From the NCBI RefSeq assembly GCF_042684865.1, contig NZ_JBHUML010000002.1, forward strand, positions 62,001-126,000: a stretch of DNA of 64,000 nucleotides, read 5' to 3'. Positions 26,922-36,297 of the stretch are shown here, in pieces. Within the stretch, counting starts at the first letter, position 1; every line of letters begins with the position of its first letter. The DNA comes from Salibacterium lacus. GTDB lineage: Bacteria; Bacillota; Bacilli; Bacillales; Marinococcaceae. A model generated the notes under the pieces. It searched no databases. It saw only the letters and a program-made list of their open reading frames with translations, and was not told the DNA's origin. A program made the position numbers and the translations under genes.

Positions 26922-28226
26922 ATGATAAAGAAATGGAGAATTGTCACGTTTTTTGTGATTATCCTGGCACTCGCCGGCGTTATTTCGCAGACCGTCATGG
27001 GAACCGCCAAAGGAATCAACCTTGGTCTTGACCTGCAGGGCGGTTTTGAAGTGTTGTATGAGGTCACGCCTGCCGAGGATGGCGAAGAACTCACAGATGA
27101 AACAATGCAGGCCACCGTCAGTGCGTTGAACCAGCGCGTAAACGTTCTCGGGGTCTCGCAGCCGAACATAACGATTGAAGGAGAAAACCGAATCCGCGTG
27201 CAGCTCGCCGGAGTGGATAACCAGCAGGAAGCAAGGGATCTTCTGTCCACGCAGGCGGAACTGAGTTTCCGGGACGTGGATGACAATGTGAGATTAACCG
27301 GCCAGGCTCTGCAGGAAAACGGAGCCAGTGTCGGATTTGACCAGGCGAACAATCCGGTCGTCACGCTTTCTTTGAAAGATGCCGATAAATTCGGACAGGT
27401 GACAGAAAACATACTTGAAGAGTACAATCCGCCGAATAACCGTCTTGTCGTCTGGCTTGATTATGAAGAAGGGGATTCCTTCCGTGAAGAAGTCCAAAAG
27501 CAGGATCCGAAATATTTGTCGGCGCCGCAGGTTAACAGCCCGCTTTACCAGCAGGACATTCAGATTGAAGGGAATTTCGATGTGGAGGAAGCGGAATTTC
27601 TCGCGGAAGTACTGAACTCCGGGTCGCTTCCGGTGGACATGGAAGAGATATACTCAAACGCCGTCAGCGCATCGCTTGGAGAGCAGGCGATGGACAACAC
27701 CATTTTTGCCGGATTCATCGGCATCGGCTTAATTCTTGCCTACATGATCGCCTATTATCGTTTTATGGGTGTTATTGCGGCTGTCACGTTGTCCGCTTAT
27801 ATTTACATCGTTCTGCTCATCTTTAACTGGATGCAGGGTGTGCTTACGCTTCCGGGTATCGCAGCCTTAATCCTCGGTGTCGGGATGGCGGTTGACGCCA
27901 ATATCATCACCTATGAACGGGTGAAAGAAGAGATCAAATCCGGCAAAACCATCTTATCGGCATTTAAAGCAGGAAGCAGACGGTCCCTGTCTACTATACT
28001 GGACGCCAACATTACAACAATTCTTGCCGCCGGTGTACTCTTTTATTACGGAACGAGCTCGGTACAGGGCTTTGCTGTCATGTTGATTGTCAGCATTGTG
28101 ACAAGCTTTCTTACGGCAGTGTTTGGCTCACGGCTGCTGCTCGGCCTTTGGGTGCAGAGCAGAATTTTCAACAAGAAACCGCGGGTATTCGGTGTAAAGG
28201 AGAATCAAATCCATGAATCCCAGTGA
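26922..28226 (+). CDS. secD: Protein translocase subunit SecD
   Basis: SecD (434 residues) with SecF uses proton force to pull exported proteins from the SecYEG channel. It has an N-terminal helix, the LGLDLQGGFEV motif, a large extracellular P1 domain, and five further helices with LGVGMAVDANIITYERVKEE. In B. subtilis SecD and SecF are one fused protein; here SecD ends normally and SecF starts separately 14 bases inside. ATG 26922 has AAGGAGG upstream. A longer frame upstream lacks conservation. Confidence 0.95.
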   Translation: MIKKWRIVTFFVIILALAGVISQTVMGTAKGINLGLDLQGGFEVLYEVTPAEDGEELTDETMQATVSALNQRVNVLGVSQPNITIEGENRIRVQLAGVDNQQEARDLLSTQAELSFRDVDDNVRLTGQALQENGASVGFDQANNPVVTLSLKDADKFGQVTENILEEYNPPNNRLVVWLDYEEGDSFREEVQKQDPKYLSAPQVNSPLYQQDIQIEGNFDVEEAEFLAEVLNSGSLPVDMEEIYSNAVSASLGEQAMDNTIFAGFIGIGLILAYMIAYYRFMGVIAAVTLSAYIYIVLLIFNWMQGVLTLPGIAALILGVGMAVDANIITYERVKEEIKSGKTILSAFKAGSRRSLSTILDANITTILAAGVLFYYGTSSVQGFAVMLIVSIVTSFLTAVFGSRLLLGLWVQSRIFNKKPRVFGVKENQIHESQ

Positions 28227-29166
28227 AAATAAACGATCCATCCCATTTGTCAAACACAGGAAAAAGTTCTTCACGTTTTCGGCGGTCTTCTTTTTAGCCG
28301 GTATTATTCTTCTTTTCACTGCCGGTCTGAATCTCGGTATCGATTTTCAAGCCGGCTCGAAAGTGGAAGTGCTTGCCAATGATACATTGACGGCAGAAGA
28401 AGTGGAGCAGCAGTTCGCTTCCATTGGGGACGGTTATGAACCAGATGAAATTACGCTTGCCGGGGACAACAATGAGTTGGCTTATGCCAGCTTTATCGGG
28501 ACGCTGTCTCAGGATGAAATCGCGGAAATTCAGACGTATTTCGGCGACCAGTACGGGCAGCAGCCGACGATAAGCACGGTTTCTCCGCAGGTTGGCAAGG
28601 AACTCGCGCAGAATGCGCTCATTTCGGTTCTCATCGCATCGATCGGCATCATACTGTATGTCACGATACGGTTTGAATTCTGGTACGGGCTCGCTTCGAT
28701 TGCTGCCCTGATGCATGACGCGTTTTTCATTATCGTCGTGTTTTCGATTGTGCAGTTTGAGGTCAACGTGCCGTTTATTGCAGCCGTGTTAACGATTGTT
28801 GGTTATTCCATTAACGATACGATTGTGACCTTTGACCGGATACGGGAGAATATGAGCTATGAGGAGGAAATCACGTCCTTCGATGACCTTGCCAGAGTGG
28901 TCGATCTCAGCTTAAACCAGACGATTGTCCGTTCCATCAACACAGTGCTGACTGTTGTGTTCGCTGCAGGAGCGATTTTCCTTTTCGGCGGCGAAGCGAT
29001 CCGGTCGTTTTCGTTTGCCCTTGTTATTGGTCTTGTGGCAGGAACGTATTCCTCTTTGTTTCTCGCATCCCAGCTTTGGCTGTCCTGGAAATGGAAGAGC
29101 ATCCAGCGTGGATGGAATAAACCTCAGAAAGAAGAGGAACCGGAGGATATGGAACCAGAAGTCTAA
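28213..29166 (+). CDS. secF: Protein translocase subunit SecF
   Basis: SecF (317 residues) has an N-terminal helix, LNLGIDFQAGSKVEV, a short P1 domain and five helices with TIVGYSINDTIVTFDRIREN, complete for the family. Its ATG 28213 lies within the last codons of secD and has its own AAAGGAG site, so it is a true separate gene. A hairpin follows the stop. Confidence 0.95.
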   Translation: MNPSENKRSIPFVKHRKKFFTFSAVFFLAGIILLFTAGLNLGIDFQAGSKVEVLANDTLTAEEVEQQFASIGDGYEPDEITLAGDNNELAYASFIGTLSQDEIAEIQTYFGDQYGQQPTISTVSPQVGKELAQNALISVLIASIGIILYVTIRFEFWYGLASIAALMHDAFFIIVVFSIVQFEVNVPFIAAVLTIVGYSINDTIVTFDRIRENMSYEEEITSFDDLARVVDLSLNQTIVRSINTVLTVVFAAGAIFLFGGEAIRSFSFALVIGLVAGTYSSLFLASQLWLSWKWKSIQRGWNKPQKEEEPEDMEPEV

Positions 29167-29192
29167 GTCATGGTGTACCACCATGACTTTTT
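29165..29192 (+). terminator. Terminator after secF
   Basis: An 11-bp perfect stem (29165-29175 with 29179-29189) and a 3-base loop are followed by TTTT; it begins in the secF stop codon. Confidence 0.88.
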
Positions 29193-29240
29193 CCTTGATA
29201 TAATGCATACACATTCTTGTGAAAATGGGGGTTCAGGCCG

Positions 29241-30137
29241 GTGGATACAGAAGATAAACGATACCGTATGGTACGATTTGGGGCTATTATCGGAATAGCC
29301 GGGAATGTGCTTCTTGCCATCTTTAAAGGGATCACAGGGATTATGACGGACAGCCGCGCCTTGACGGCGGATGCTGTTCATTCCGCCTCGGATGTGGTTG
29401 GATCTGTTGCCGTATTAATCGGAGTGCGCGCGGCGAACCTCCCTCCTGATCGTGACCACCCATATGGACACGGCAAAGCGGAGTCGGTGACAGCCATTAT
29501 TGTTGCGGTTCTGTTGTTTATAGTCGGAGTGGAAATCGGTCTTAATGCACTGCAGGATCTTGGGGAGCCGGTCTCCATTCCAGGAACGGGTGCACTGTAT
29601 GCCATTATATTTTCGATTATAGTCAAAGAAGGTATGTTTAGGTACAAACATTTCCTGGGAAATAAGTTTAACAGCGAAGCACTTATCACGGACGCCTGGC
29701 ACCACCGTTCCGATGTTTTCTCATCAGCGGCAGCGCTTGCCGGAGTGGGAGCTTCCATCGCAGGAAATCATCTGAATATTAGCTGGATGCTGTACGGAGA
29801 TCTGGCTGCCGGACTCTTTGTCTCCATCTTAATCATGAAAATGGCCTGGACGCTCGGAAAGACGTCGATTCACAATGCTCTGGATCATGTTCTTCACGCG
29901 GAAGATACCCAGGAAATGCGTGAAGAAATCAGCAGTGTGGAAGGCGTCCTGCATGTTGATGAATTTTTTGCAAGAGAGCATGGCCATTATGTCATTATTG
30001 ATATCAAGGTTGCTGTTGATCCTTCCATAACTGTGCAGGAAGGCCATGACATCGGCAAAGAAGTAAAAGAACGCCTGCTTTTGGATGCGAAAGTGAAAGA
30101 TGTATTCGTGCACATTAATCCTTACGAAGAAGAGTGA
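29241..30137 (+). CDS. Cation diffusion facilitator (CDF) transporter
   Basis: The 298-residue protein has six helices and the CDF metal-site patterns ALTADAVHSASDVVG and ALITDAWHHRSDVFSS (HxxxD), then a cytoplasmic C-terminal domain for dimerisation (VLHVDEFFAREHGH). It should export divalent ions such as Zn, Mn or Fe in exchange for protons. HHRSD in place of HSxxD in the second site may bear on metal choice, but the metal cannot be assigned. Start GTG 29241 has only a weak ribosome site. Confidence 0.88.
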   Translation: MDTEDKRYRMVRFGAIIGIAGNVLLAIFKGITGIMTDSRALTADAVHSASDVVGSVAVLIGVRAANLPPDRDHPYGHGKAESVTAIIVAVLLFIVGVEIGLNALQDLGEPVSIPGTGALYAIIFSIIVKEGMFRYKHFLGNKFNSEALITDAWHHRSDVFSSAAALAGVGASIAGNHLNISWMLYGDLAAGLFVSILIMKMAWTLGKTSIHNALDHVLHAEDTQEMREEISSVEGVLHVDEFFAREHGHYVIIDIKVAVDPSITVQEGHDIGKEVKERLLLDAKVKDVFVHINPYEEE

Positions 30138-30153
30138 GAGGGAGGTTTTTATT

Positions 30154-30480
30154 ATGAGAGGGCAGTCCGCGTTAATACTTGGTGCTGCCGCAGCGCTTAT
30201 TATTGCTGTTTTTGCTGTTATTAATGTAGACGGGGTGGAGGTTAACTACATATTCGGGACGGCGGAATGGCCGCTTATTCTGGTCATCCTTGGTTCCGTT
30301 CTGATGGGTGCTGTCATTACCGGTTCGCTTGGAATTATTAAAGTGTACCGGCTGCAGCAGGAAATCAAACATCTGAAGCAGGGAAAAAGCAGCAATAAGG
30401 AGAAACAAAACGCCTCATCCTCTGAAGCATCACCCGAAACCAGGAATGAAAACCGGGAAAATTCATCATCGCCAAAATAA
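30154..30480 (+). CDS. LapA-domain (DUF1049) membrane protein, YrvD-like
   Basis: This 108-residue protein has two helices (about 6-25 and 40-62), a LapA-type domain, and a charged, Ser/Asn/Glu-rich tail. ATG 30154 follows GGGAGG 8 bases away. B. subtilis has a similar gene (yrvD) just before recJ. The role in Gram-positive bacteria is unknown. Confidence 0.8.
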   Translation: MRGQSALILGAAAALIIAVFAVINVDGVEVNYIFGTAEWPLILVILGSVLMGAVITGSLGIIKVYRLQQEIKHLKQGKSSNKEKQNASSSEASPETRNENRENSSSPK

Positions 30481-30508
30481 CCACCCCCCCAGAATCCGAC
30501 TCCACTAA

Positions 30509-30537
30509 TTGTAACCCCTGCCCTGCTTTAGTATAAT
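30509..30537 (+). promoter_or_regulatory. Sigma-A promoter before recJ
   Basis: TTGTAA (30509-30514) and TATAAT (30532-30537) are 17 bases apart, giving a short leader of about 20 bases to the recJ start. Confidence 0.7.
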
Positions 30538-30562
30538 GAGTAGGTCAGGGGTGGTTTTTGTC

Positions 30563-32935
30563 ATGTTAAGACCAAAAACACGCTGGATGATGGAGGAGGC
30601 TGATTTTTCCGGCAAAGAACAGCTGGAAAAGGAACTGAATGTCTCCTCGATGACCGCAGCGTTGTTATCCAAAAGAGGATATCGTACAATCGAAGATGCT
30701 TCCGACTTTCTGAAAAAATCCATGGAGGACCTTCATGACCCGTTTCAGCTGAACGGCATGCAGGAGGCCGTGGAACGCATACATCAGGCAGTGGACGATA
30801 ATGAAAAAATACTTATATTCGGCGATTATGATGCAGATGGAGTTTCAAGCACCATCATCATGATTCATGTATTAAAAGAACTGCAGGCCGATTTCGGCTG
30901 GTATATCCCGAACCGGTTTACCGAAGGATATGGCCCGAATATTCCAGCACTTGAGCAGGCAGCAGAAGAAGGGGCATCGCTTGTTATTACGGTGGATACC
31001 GGAATAGCTGCTGTTCCGGAAGTGAAAGCAGCGAACGAAATGGGGCTGGACGTCATTGTGACGGACCACCATGAGCCGCAGCCGGAACTTCCCGATGCTT
31101 ACTGCATCATCAATCCCAAAAAACCAGGCTGCCCGTATCCATTTAAAGAACTGGCCGGAGCCGGCGTGGCGCTTAAAACCGCCGAAGCGGTGCTGGGATC
31201 GTTCCCGTCTCATTTACTGGATATCTTCACAATCGGAACGATCAGTGATCTTGTTCCCCTTCTTGACGAAAACAGAATTCTCGTCTCCCGTGGACTTCAG
31301 GCTCTTTCGGTATCCAAAAAACCCGGAATTCAGGCATTGAAACGTATTTGCGGCATAGAAGAAGGACCGATGGAAGAAGATAACGTCGGCTTTGCGATCG
31401 GCCCCCGTATTAACGCGGCAGGGCGGATGGAAGCAGCAGATCCCGCGGTTCACCTGCTTGCTTCCACGTCGCAGGAAGAAGCCGATGAATGGGCCAAAAT
31501 GATAGACGGACTGAACAGGGAACGCCAGAAAATCGTGAATGAAATGACAAAAGAAGCGGTGGAAGAAGTGGAAAACAGCTATCCACCGTCGGAAAACAGG
31601 GTTCTCGTCATTGCAAGAAAAGGATGGAGCCCCGGGGTTATCGGTATTGTTGCCTCGAGATTGATTGAACAGTTTTACAGGCCTGTTATTGTTCTCGGCA
31701 TTGATGAAGAAACCGGCGAAGCCAAAGGTTCTGCGCGCAGTATTGAAGGGTTTGATATGTTCCGGGAACTGTCCGAAAGCAGGGATATTCTTCCTCATTT
31801 CGGCGGGCATACAATGGCAGCCGGCCTGACGATGAACGCAGGCGACATTGAAGAGCTGAGAAGACGGTTGGAAGAGCAGGCTGCTGTCTCCTTGAACGAA
31901 GAGGATTTTATCCCCTCTACTATGGTGGATATGGAAGTCCCGATCAGGGAAGTTACGACAGAAGCGCTTGACGAACTGCAGAAGCTGGGACCGTTTGGCA
32001 CAGGCAATCCAAAGCCGGTGTTTATGCTGGGGAATGCAGCACTTACATCCAAACGAAGAATTGGAAGCGGGAAAAACCATCTGAAACTTGAACTGGAGCA
32101 GGACGGGAAGCGTCTGGACGGTGTAGGCTTTCACCTCGGTCATCTGGATGACCATACAACAGAAAATGCTTCGGTCCGCGCGGTTGGTGAACTATCCATT
32201 AATGAGTGGAACGGCTACCGGAAACCGCAGTTGTTTCTTAAAGACCTTGCGGTGGATGAATGGCAGCTTTTCGACAAGCGGCAGCAAAAAGATATAGAAG
32301 AGACAGTAGGGCTTCTTCCTGATGCAGATACGATCGTCGCAGCCTTTCATGAAGAGAATGCCCAGCGTCTCCTTTCCAGGTTTCCGGAAAAAACAATCCT
32401 TACCGCCCGGGACGTCTCTTCTTCTCCAAGACAGGCAGCCAACCTCGTCTTTGCCGATATGCCCGTGCATATGAGCCACCTTGAAAATTGTCTGGCACAG
32501 GTTCAGGCCGTGGAGAATGTGTATGTCTTTTTCCGGTCCGATGATGTTCTTTACTTTCAACTGGACCCCGGACGGGAGGACTTCAAGTGGTATTACGGCT
32601 TTTTGAAGAAACGGGAAAGCTTCAATCTTGAACAGCACGGGGAAGAACTGGCCCGCAGAAAAGGATGGAAATACAACACCATTTCTTTTATGAGTCATGT
32701 GTTTTTTGAGCTGGACTTTGTTACAATAGAAAACGGTATTGTCAGCATGAAGGAAGCGCCGGCAAAACGGGATCTGCATGACTCAGCTTCCTATCAGAAA
32801 CATAAAGACCAAAGGGAAGCAGAACAGGTGCTGCTGTATTCTACATACACCCAGCTGAAAGAAAGGTTGGCACTTTTCATCCAGGCAGCCGCTGGTAATA
32901 ACGAGACAAAGGAGAAAGTAGGCAATGGATTTTAA
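30563..32935 (+). CDS. recJ: Single-stranded-DNA-specific exonuclease RecJ
   Basis: RecJ (790 residues) degrades single-stranded DNA 5' to 3' in recombination and repair. The DHH domain has FGDYDADGVSS and VTDHHEP, and the DHHA1 part has FGGHTMAAGLTM; the long C-terminal extension is usual for Bacilli RecJ. ATG 30563 follows AGGGGTGG 9 bases upstream, which is preferred over ATG 30536. Its end overlaps apt by 11 bases. Confidence 0.95.
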   Translation: MLRPKTRWMMEEADFSGKEQLEKELNVSSMTAALLSKRGYRTIEDASDFLKKSMEDLHDPFQLNGMQEAVERIHQAVDDNEKILIFGDYDADGVSSTIIMIHVLKELQADFGWYIPNRFTEGYGPNIPALEQAAEEGASLVITVDTGIAAVPEVKAANEMGLDVIVTDHHEPQPELPDAYCIINPKKPGCPYPFKELAGAGVALKTAEAVLGSFPSHLLDIFTIGTISDLVPLLDENRILVSRGLQALSVSKKPGIQALKRICGIEEGPMEEDNVGFAIGPRINAAGRMEAADPAVHLLASTSQEEADEWAKMIDGLNRERQKIVNEMTKEAVEEVENSYPPSENRVLVIARKGWSPGVIGIVASRLIEQFYRPVIVLGIDEETGEAKGSARSIEGFDMFRELSESRDILPHFGGHTMAAGLTMNAGDIEELRRRLEEQAAVSLNEEDFIPSTMVDMEVPIREVTTEALDELQKLGPFGTGNPKPVFMLGNAALTSKRRIGSGKNHLKLELEQDGKRLDGVGFHLGHLDDHTTENASVRAVGELSINEWNGYRKPQLFLKDLAVDEWQLFDKRQQKDIEETVGLLPDADTIVAAFHEENAQRLLSRFPEKTILTARDVSSSPRQAANLVFADMPVHMSHLENCLAQVQAVENVYVFFRSDDVLYFQLDPGREDFKWYYGFLKKRESFNLEQHGEELARRKGWKYNTISFMSHVFFELDFVTIENGIVSMKEAPAKRDLHDSASYQKHKDQREAEQVLLYSTYTQLKERLALFIQAAAGNNETKEKVGNGF

Positions 32936-33440
32936 AGATTATATAACTATTATTGAAGATTACCCTCAGGAAGGCATCCGCTTCAAAGATATTACGACGT
33001 TAATGCAGAACGGTCCGGTTTATAAACAGGCGGTCGACAAAATGGCTGCTTTTGCGGCGGATCGTCAGATAGATGTCGTCGTCGGACCTGAGGCCAGAGG
33101 ATTTGTGGTCGGCTGTCCGATTGCTTATTCGCTGGAAAAAGCATTTGTTCCGGTCCGCAAAAAAGGAAAACTACCTCGTGAAACAGTGGATGCAGACTAC
33201 GGTCTGGAATACGGGGAGTCAAGTCTTTCCATCCATAAAGACGCGATCCTGCCGGGCCAGAATGTATTGATTACCGATGACCTGCTTGCAACCGGCGGGA
33301 CGGTGAATGCCACAGTTCAGCTGGTGGAAGAGCTGGGCGGAAATGTGGCGGGTATGGCTTTCATGATTGAACTGTCGTATTTAAGCGGCAGAGACAATCT
33401 GGATGGCTATGATATCTTTTCTCTCGTCACATTCGAATAA
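32925..33440 (+). CDS. apt: Adenine phosphoribosyltransferase
   Basis: Apt (171 residues) makes AMP from adenine and PRPP. It shows the PRPP loop VLITDDLLATGGT and the substrate segment GPEARGF. Start ATG 32925 lies inside recJ, implying translational coupling. The recJ-apt-relA order is conserved in Bacillales. Confidence 0.97.
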   Translation: MDFKDYITIIEDYPQEGIRFKDITTLMQNGPVYKQAVDKMAAFAADRQIDVVVGPEARGFVVGCPIAYSLEKAFVPVRKKGKLPRETVDADYGLEYGESSLSIHKDAILPGQNVLITDDLLATGGTVNATVQLVEELGGNVAGMAFMIELSYLSGRDNLDGYDIFSLVTFE

Positions 33441-33452
33441 TTGTCATCAAAG

Positions 33453-33476
33453 GTGCTCTGTTACAGAGCACTTTTT
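33453..33476 (+). terminator. Terminator after apt
   Basis: An 8-bp stem (33453-33460 with 33464-33471) with a 3-base loop is followed by five T's. Confidence 0.85.
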
Positions 33477-33535
33477 ACTATCCATGATGTTGTGCCGCTG
33501 ATGTTTTCTTCGTTTTTCGACAAATTTCTTTATCC

Positions 33536-33564
33536 TTTACAGAAATAGAAATTTTAAAGATAAT
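33536..33564 (+). promoter_or_regulatory. Sigma-A promoter before rel
   Basis: TTTACA (33536-33541) and GATAAT (33559-33564) are separated by 17 bases. Confidence 0.6.
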
Positions 33565-33606
33565 ATACTATACGAATCATTTTAGAAAGGCTTGCAGGGT
33601 GATTGA

Positions 33607-35787
33607 ATGACCATCGATGAAGTGCTCGAAAAATCCAGAGAATTTTTGACGGAGGATGATGTTTCTTTTCTGCAGCGTGCTTATAAATATGCCGAAGAAG
33701 CTCATAAGGACCAGTACCGCAAGTCCGGCGAACCCTACATTCTGCATCCCATCCAGGTTGTTGGAATACTGGTCGAACTTCAGATGGATCCGGATACGTT
33801 GGCTGGAGCTTTTCTGCACGACGTCGTAGAGGATACGGAAGTGACAGTAGAGGATATCGAAGAAGCATTCAATGAGGAAGTCGCTATGCTGGTGGATGGT
33901 GTCACCAAGCTGAAAAAAATAAAATATAAATCGAAAGAAGAACAGCAGGCGGAAAATCACCGCAAAATGGTGGTGGCGATGGCCAAAGATATCCGGGTCA
34001 TTTTAATCAAGCTCGCTGATCGTCTGCATAATATGCGCACCCTGAAGCATCTTCCTCCGGACAAGCAGCGGAGAATTTCAAATGAGACGCTGGAAATTTT
34101 TGCGCCGCTTGCCCACCGGCTCGGTATATCCACGATTAAATGGGAACTCGAAGATACGGCTCTGCGCTACCTGGACCCCCAGCAGTACTACCGCATCGTG
34201 AACCTGATGAAGCAAAAACGCGCGGAGCGGGAGCAGTATCTGGATGAAGTGATTAATGAAATAAAGAAAAATATGGATAAGACGAATCTCGAAGCATCCG
34301 AATTATACGGGCGGCCCAAGCATATCTACAGTATCTACCGGAAAATGGTGAAACAGAAGAAACAATTTAATGAAATCTATGACCTGCTGGCCGTTCGTAT
34401 TATCGTGAAAAGTATTAAAGACTGTTATGCGGTACTTGGAATCATTCATACGTGCTGGAAACCGATGCCGGGACGCTTCAAAGATTATATTGCAATGCCC
34501 AAAGCCAACATGTACCAGTCCCTGCACACAACGGTTATTGGACCGAAAGGGGAGCCGCTCGAGGTGCAGATCCGCTCGGAGGACATGCACAGCGTGGCAG
34601 AATTCGGGGTTGCCGCGCACTGGGCCTACAAAGAAGGGAAAACGGCGTCGGGCACGTCTCTTGAGGACAAGCTCACCTGGTTCCGGGAAATCATCGAATG
34701 GCAGAATGAAACAGCGGATGCCCAGGACTTTATGGAATCGCTGAAAATGGATCTGTTCTCCGACATGGTCTTTGTTTTTTCACCAAAAGGAGATGTTATC
34801 GAACTTCCGCGCGGGTCGGTGCCGATAGATTTTGCGTACCGGATTCATACGGAGATCGGCAACCGCACGATTGGTGCAAAGGTCAACGGAAAAATGGTCC
34901 CCCTTGATTATCAGCTCAATACGGGGGACATCGTTGAAATGCTGACGTCCAAGCATTCCTACGGTCCGAGCCAGGACTGGCTGAAACTGACCCAGAGCTC
35001 CCATGCCAAAAATAAAATCAAGCAGTTCTACAAAAAAGAACGGCGTGAAGAAAATGTATCAAAAGGCAGGGACATGGTAGAAAAGGAACTAAAAAACCAG
35101 GGCTTTGATACAAAACAGGTCATGACCGAGGAGACAAAACAGGACACAGCGGAAAAGTTCAGCTTCACAAGCGAAGAGGACATGTTCGCAGCGGTTGGAT
35201 ATAACGGTGTCAGTCCAAAACAGGTCGTGACAAGATTGACAGATAAAATCCGCCAGCAGCAGGAGGAAGAAGAAGAACAAAAGCCGGTCGCCGAAGCGGT
35301 TAAAGAAGTGACAACCCAGACGGAGTCCCAAAACACAGGCGCCGGTGTGAAAGTAAAAGGGATGGACAACCTCCTGATCCGGCTCTCCAAATGCTGTAAC
35401 CCCGTCCCCGGGGATGAAATCATCGGTTTCATTACGAAAGGACGTGGAGTATCGGTTCACCGCAAAGACTGTCCGAACGTAAAAAATGTAGAAGAAACTT
35501 CCCGTCTCCTGGAAGTGGAGTGGGAAGCAGCCAACGACCAACGCAAAAACTACAGCGTCGACATCGAAATTACCGGATACGACAGGCGCGGTCTGTTAAA
35601 TGAAGTCCTGCAGGCGGTAACCGAAACAAAAACCAACATCACGGCTGTGAACGGCCGTTCCGATAAAAATAAAGTGGCCGTTATCGATGTAACGATTTCG
35701 ATATCTAATATAGATCATCTTCACCGGGTGGTGGAAAAAGTGAAAAAGCTGTCCGATATTTATTCGGTGCGGCGCAGGGTTCAGTGA
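33607..35787 (+). CDS. relA: Bifunctional (p)ppGpp synthetase/hydrolase Rel
   Basis: The 726-residue protein makes and breaks the alarmone (p)ppGpp in response to uncharged tRNA on the ribosome. In order: HD hydrolase domain (about 25-200, with HPIQVVGIL and FLHDVVEDT), synthetase domain (about 240-350, with YQSLHTTVIGP), TGS domain (PRGSVPIDFAYRIHT), zinc-finger region with Cys pairs (KCCNPVPGDEI) and a C-terminal ACT domain. Length is close to the 734 residues of B. subtilis. Dtd follows. Confidence 0.97.
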   Translation: MTIDEVLEKSREFLTEDDVSFLQRAYKYAEEAHKDQYRKSGEPYILHPIQVVGILVELQMDPDTLAGAFLHDVVEDTEVTVEDIEEAFNEEVAMLVDGVTKLKKIKYKSKEEQQAENHRKMVVAMAKDIRVILIKLADRLHNMRTLKHLPPDKQRRISNETLEIFAPLAHRLGISTIKWELEDTALRYLDPQQYYRIVNLMKQKRAEREQYLDEVINEIKKNMDKTNLEASELYGRPKHIYSIYRKMVKQKKQFNEIYDLLAVRIIVKSIKDCYAVLGIIHTCWKPMPGRFKDYIAMPKANMYQSLHTTVIGPKGEPLEVQIRSEDMHSVAEFGVAAHWAYKEGKTASGTSLEDKLTWFREIIEWQNETADAQDFMESLKMDLFSDMVFVFSPKGDVIELPRGSVPIDFAYRIHTEIGNRTIGAKVNGKMVPLDYQLNTGDIVEMLTSKHSYGPSQDWLKLTQSSHAKNKIKQFYKKERREENVSKGRDMVEKELKNQGFDTKQVMTEETKQDTAEKFSFTSEEDMFAAVGYNGVSPKQVVTRLTDKIRQQQEEEEEQKPVAEAVKEVTTQTESQNTGAGVKVKGMDNLLIRLSKCCNPVPGDEIIGFITKGRGVSVHRKDCPNVKNVEETSRLLEVEWEAANDQRKNYSVDIEITGYDRRGLLNEVLQAVTETKTNITAVNGRSDKNKVAVIDVTISISNIDHLHRVVEKVKKLSDIYSVRRRVQ

Positions 35788-35811
35788 AACGGACAGGAAA
35801 GGATGGGAACG

Positions 35812-36255
35812 ATGAAAGTAATCATTCAGCGCTCAAGCGGCGGAAGCTGTGAGGTGGATGGAACCGTCACCGGCTCGATTGAAGATGGTATAGTGGCACT
35901 CGTTGGATTCACTCATGAAGACACCGATGACGATATCAGCTGGATGGCGGAAAAAATCGTAAACCTTCGCATCTTCGAAGATGCCGAGGGAAAGATGAAT
36001 GAATCCCTGCTGGACCAGGGAGGGAAAATCCTGTCCATTCCCCAGTTCACTCTTTACGGGGACGCGAGGAAAGGAAGGCGGCCGAATTTCATGCAGGCCG
36101 CAGCACCGGAAAAAGCAGAATCCCTGTTCGAGCGGTTTAACGCACGGCTCGCTGAAAAAGGGGCGGAAGTGGAAACCGGCCGGTTCGGCGCGGAAATGAA
36201 TATTTCTTTGACGAATCACGGACCGGTGACCTTCGTGCTGGATTCTCCTTCCTGA
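35812..36255 (+). CDS. dtd: D-aminoacyl-tRNA deacylase
   Basis: Dtd (147 residues) removes D-amino acids and mischarged glycine from tRNA. The C-terminal motif NHGPVTF is intact, as are KGRRPNFM and HEDT. In the first catalytic motif, normally SQxxL, the Ser is Pro here (SIPQFTLYG). The N-terminus QRSSGGSCEVDG also departs from the usual QRVxxASVxVDG. The fold is probably kept, but activity may be changed. ATG 35812 is 8 bases from AAAGGA and gives exactly the B. subtilis length; ATG 35803 is unlikely. Confidence 0.92.
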   Translation: MKVIIQRSSGGSCEVDGTVTGSIEDGIVALVGFTHEDTDDDISWMAEKIVNLRIFEDAEGKMNESLLDQGGKILSIPQFTLYGDARKGRRPNFMQAAAPEKAESLFERFNARLAEKGAEVETGRFGAEMNISLTNHGPVTFVLDSPS

Positions 36256-36262
36256 AACTCCC

Positions 36263-36291
36263 TTGACAATCCGCCTGGAGATTCGTATGAT
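36263..36291 (+). promoter_or_regulatory. Sigma-A promoter of hisS-aspS
   Basis: TTGACA (36263-36268), 17 bases, then TATGAT (36286-36291) directly precede the T-box leader. Confidence 0.85.
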
Positions 36292-36297
36292 ATATAT

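Noticed and set aside
26732..27031. Possible leader peptide before secD
   Set aside because: It has no ribosome site and runs into secD in another frame; it does not resemble a stalling peptide.
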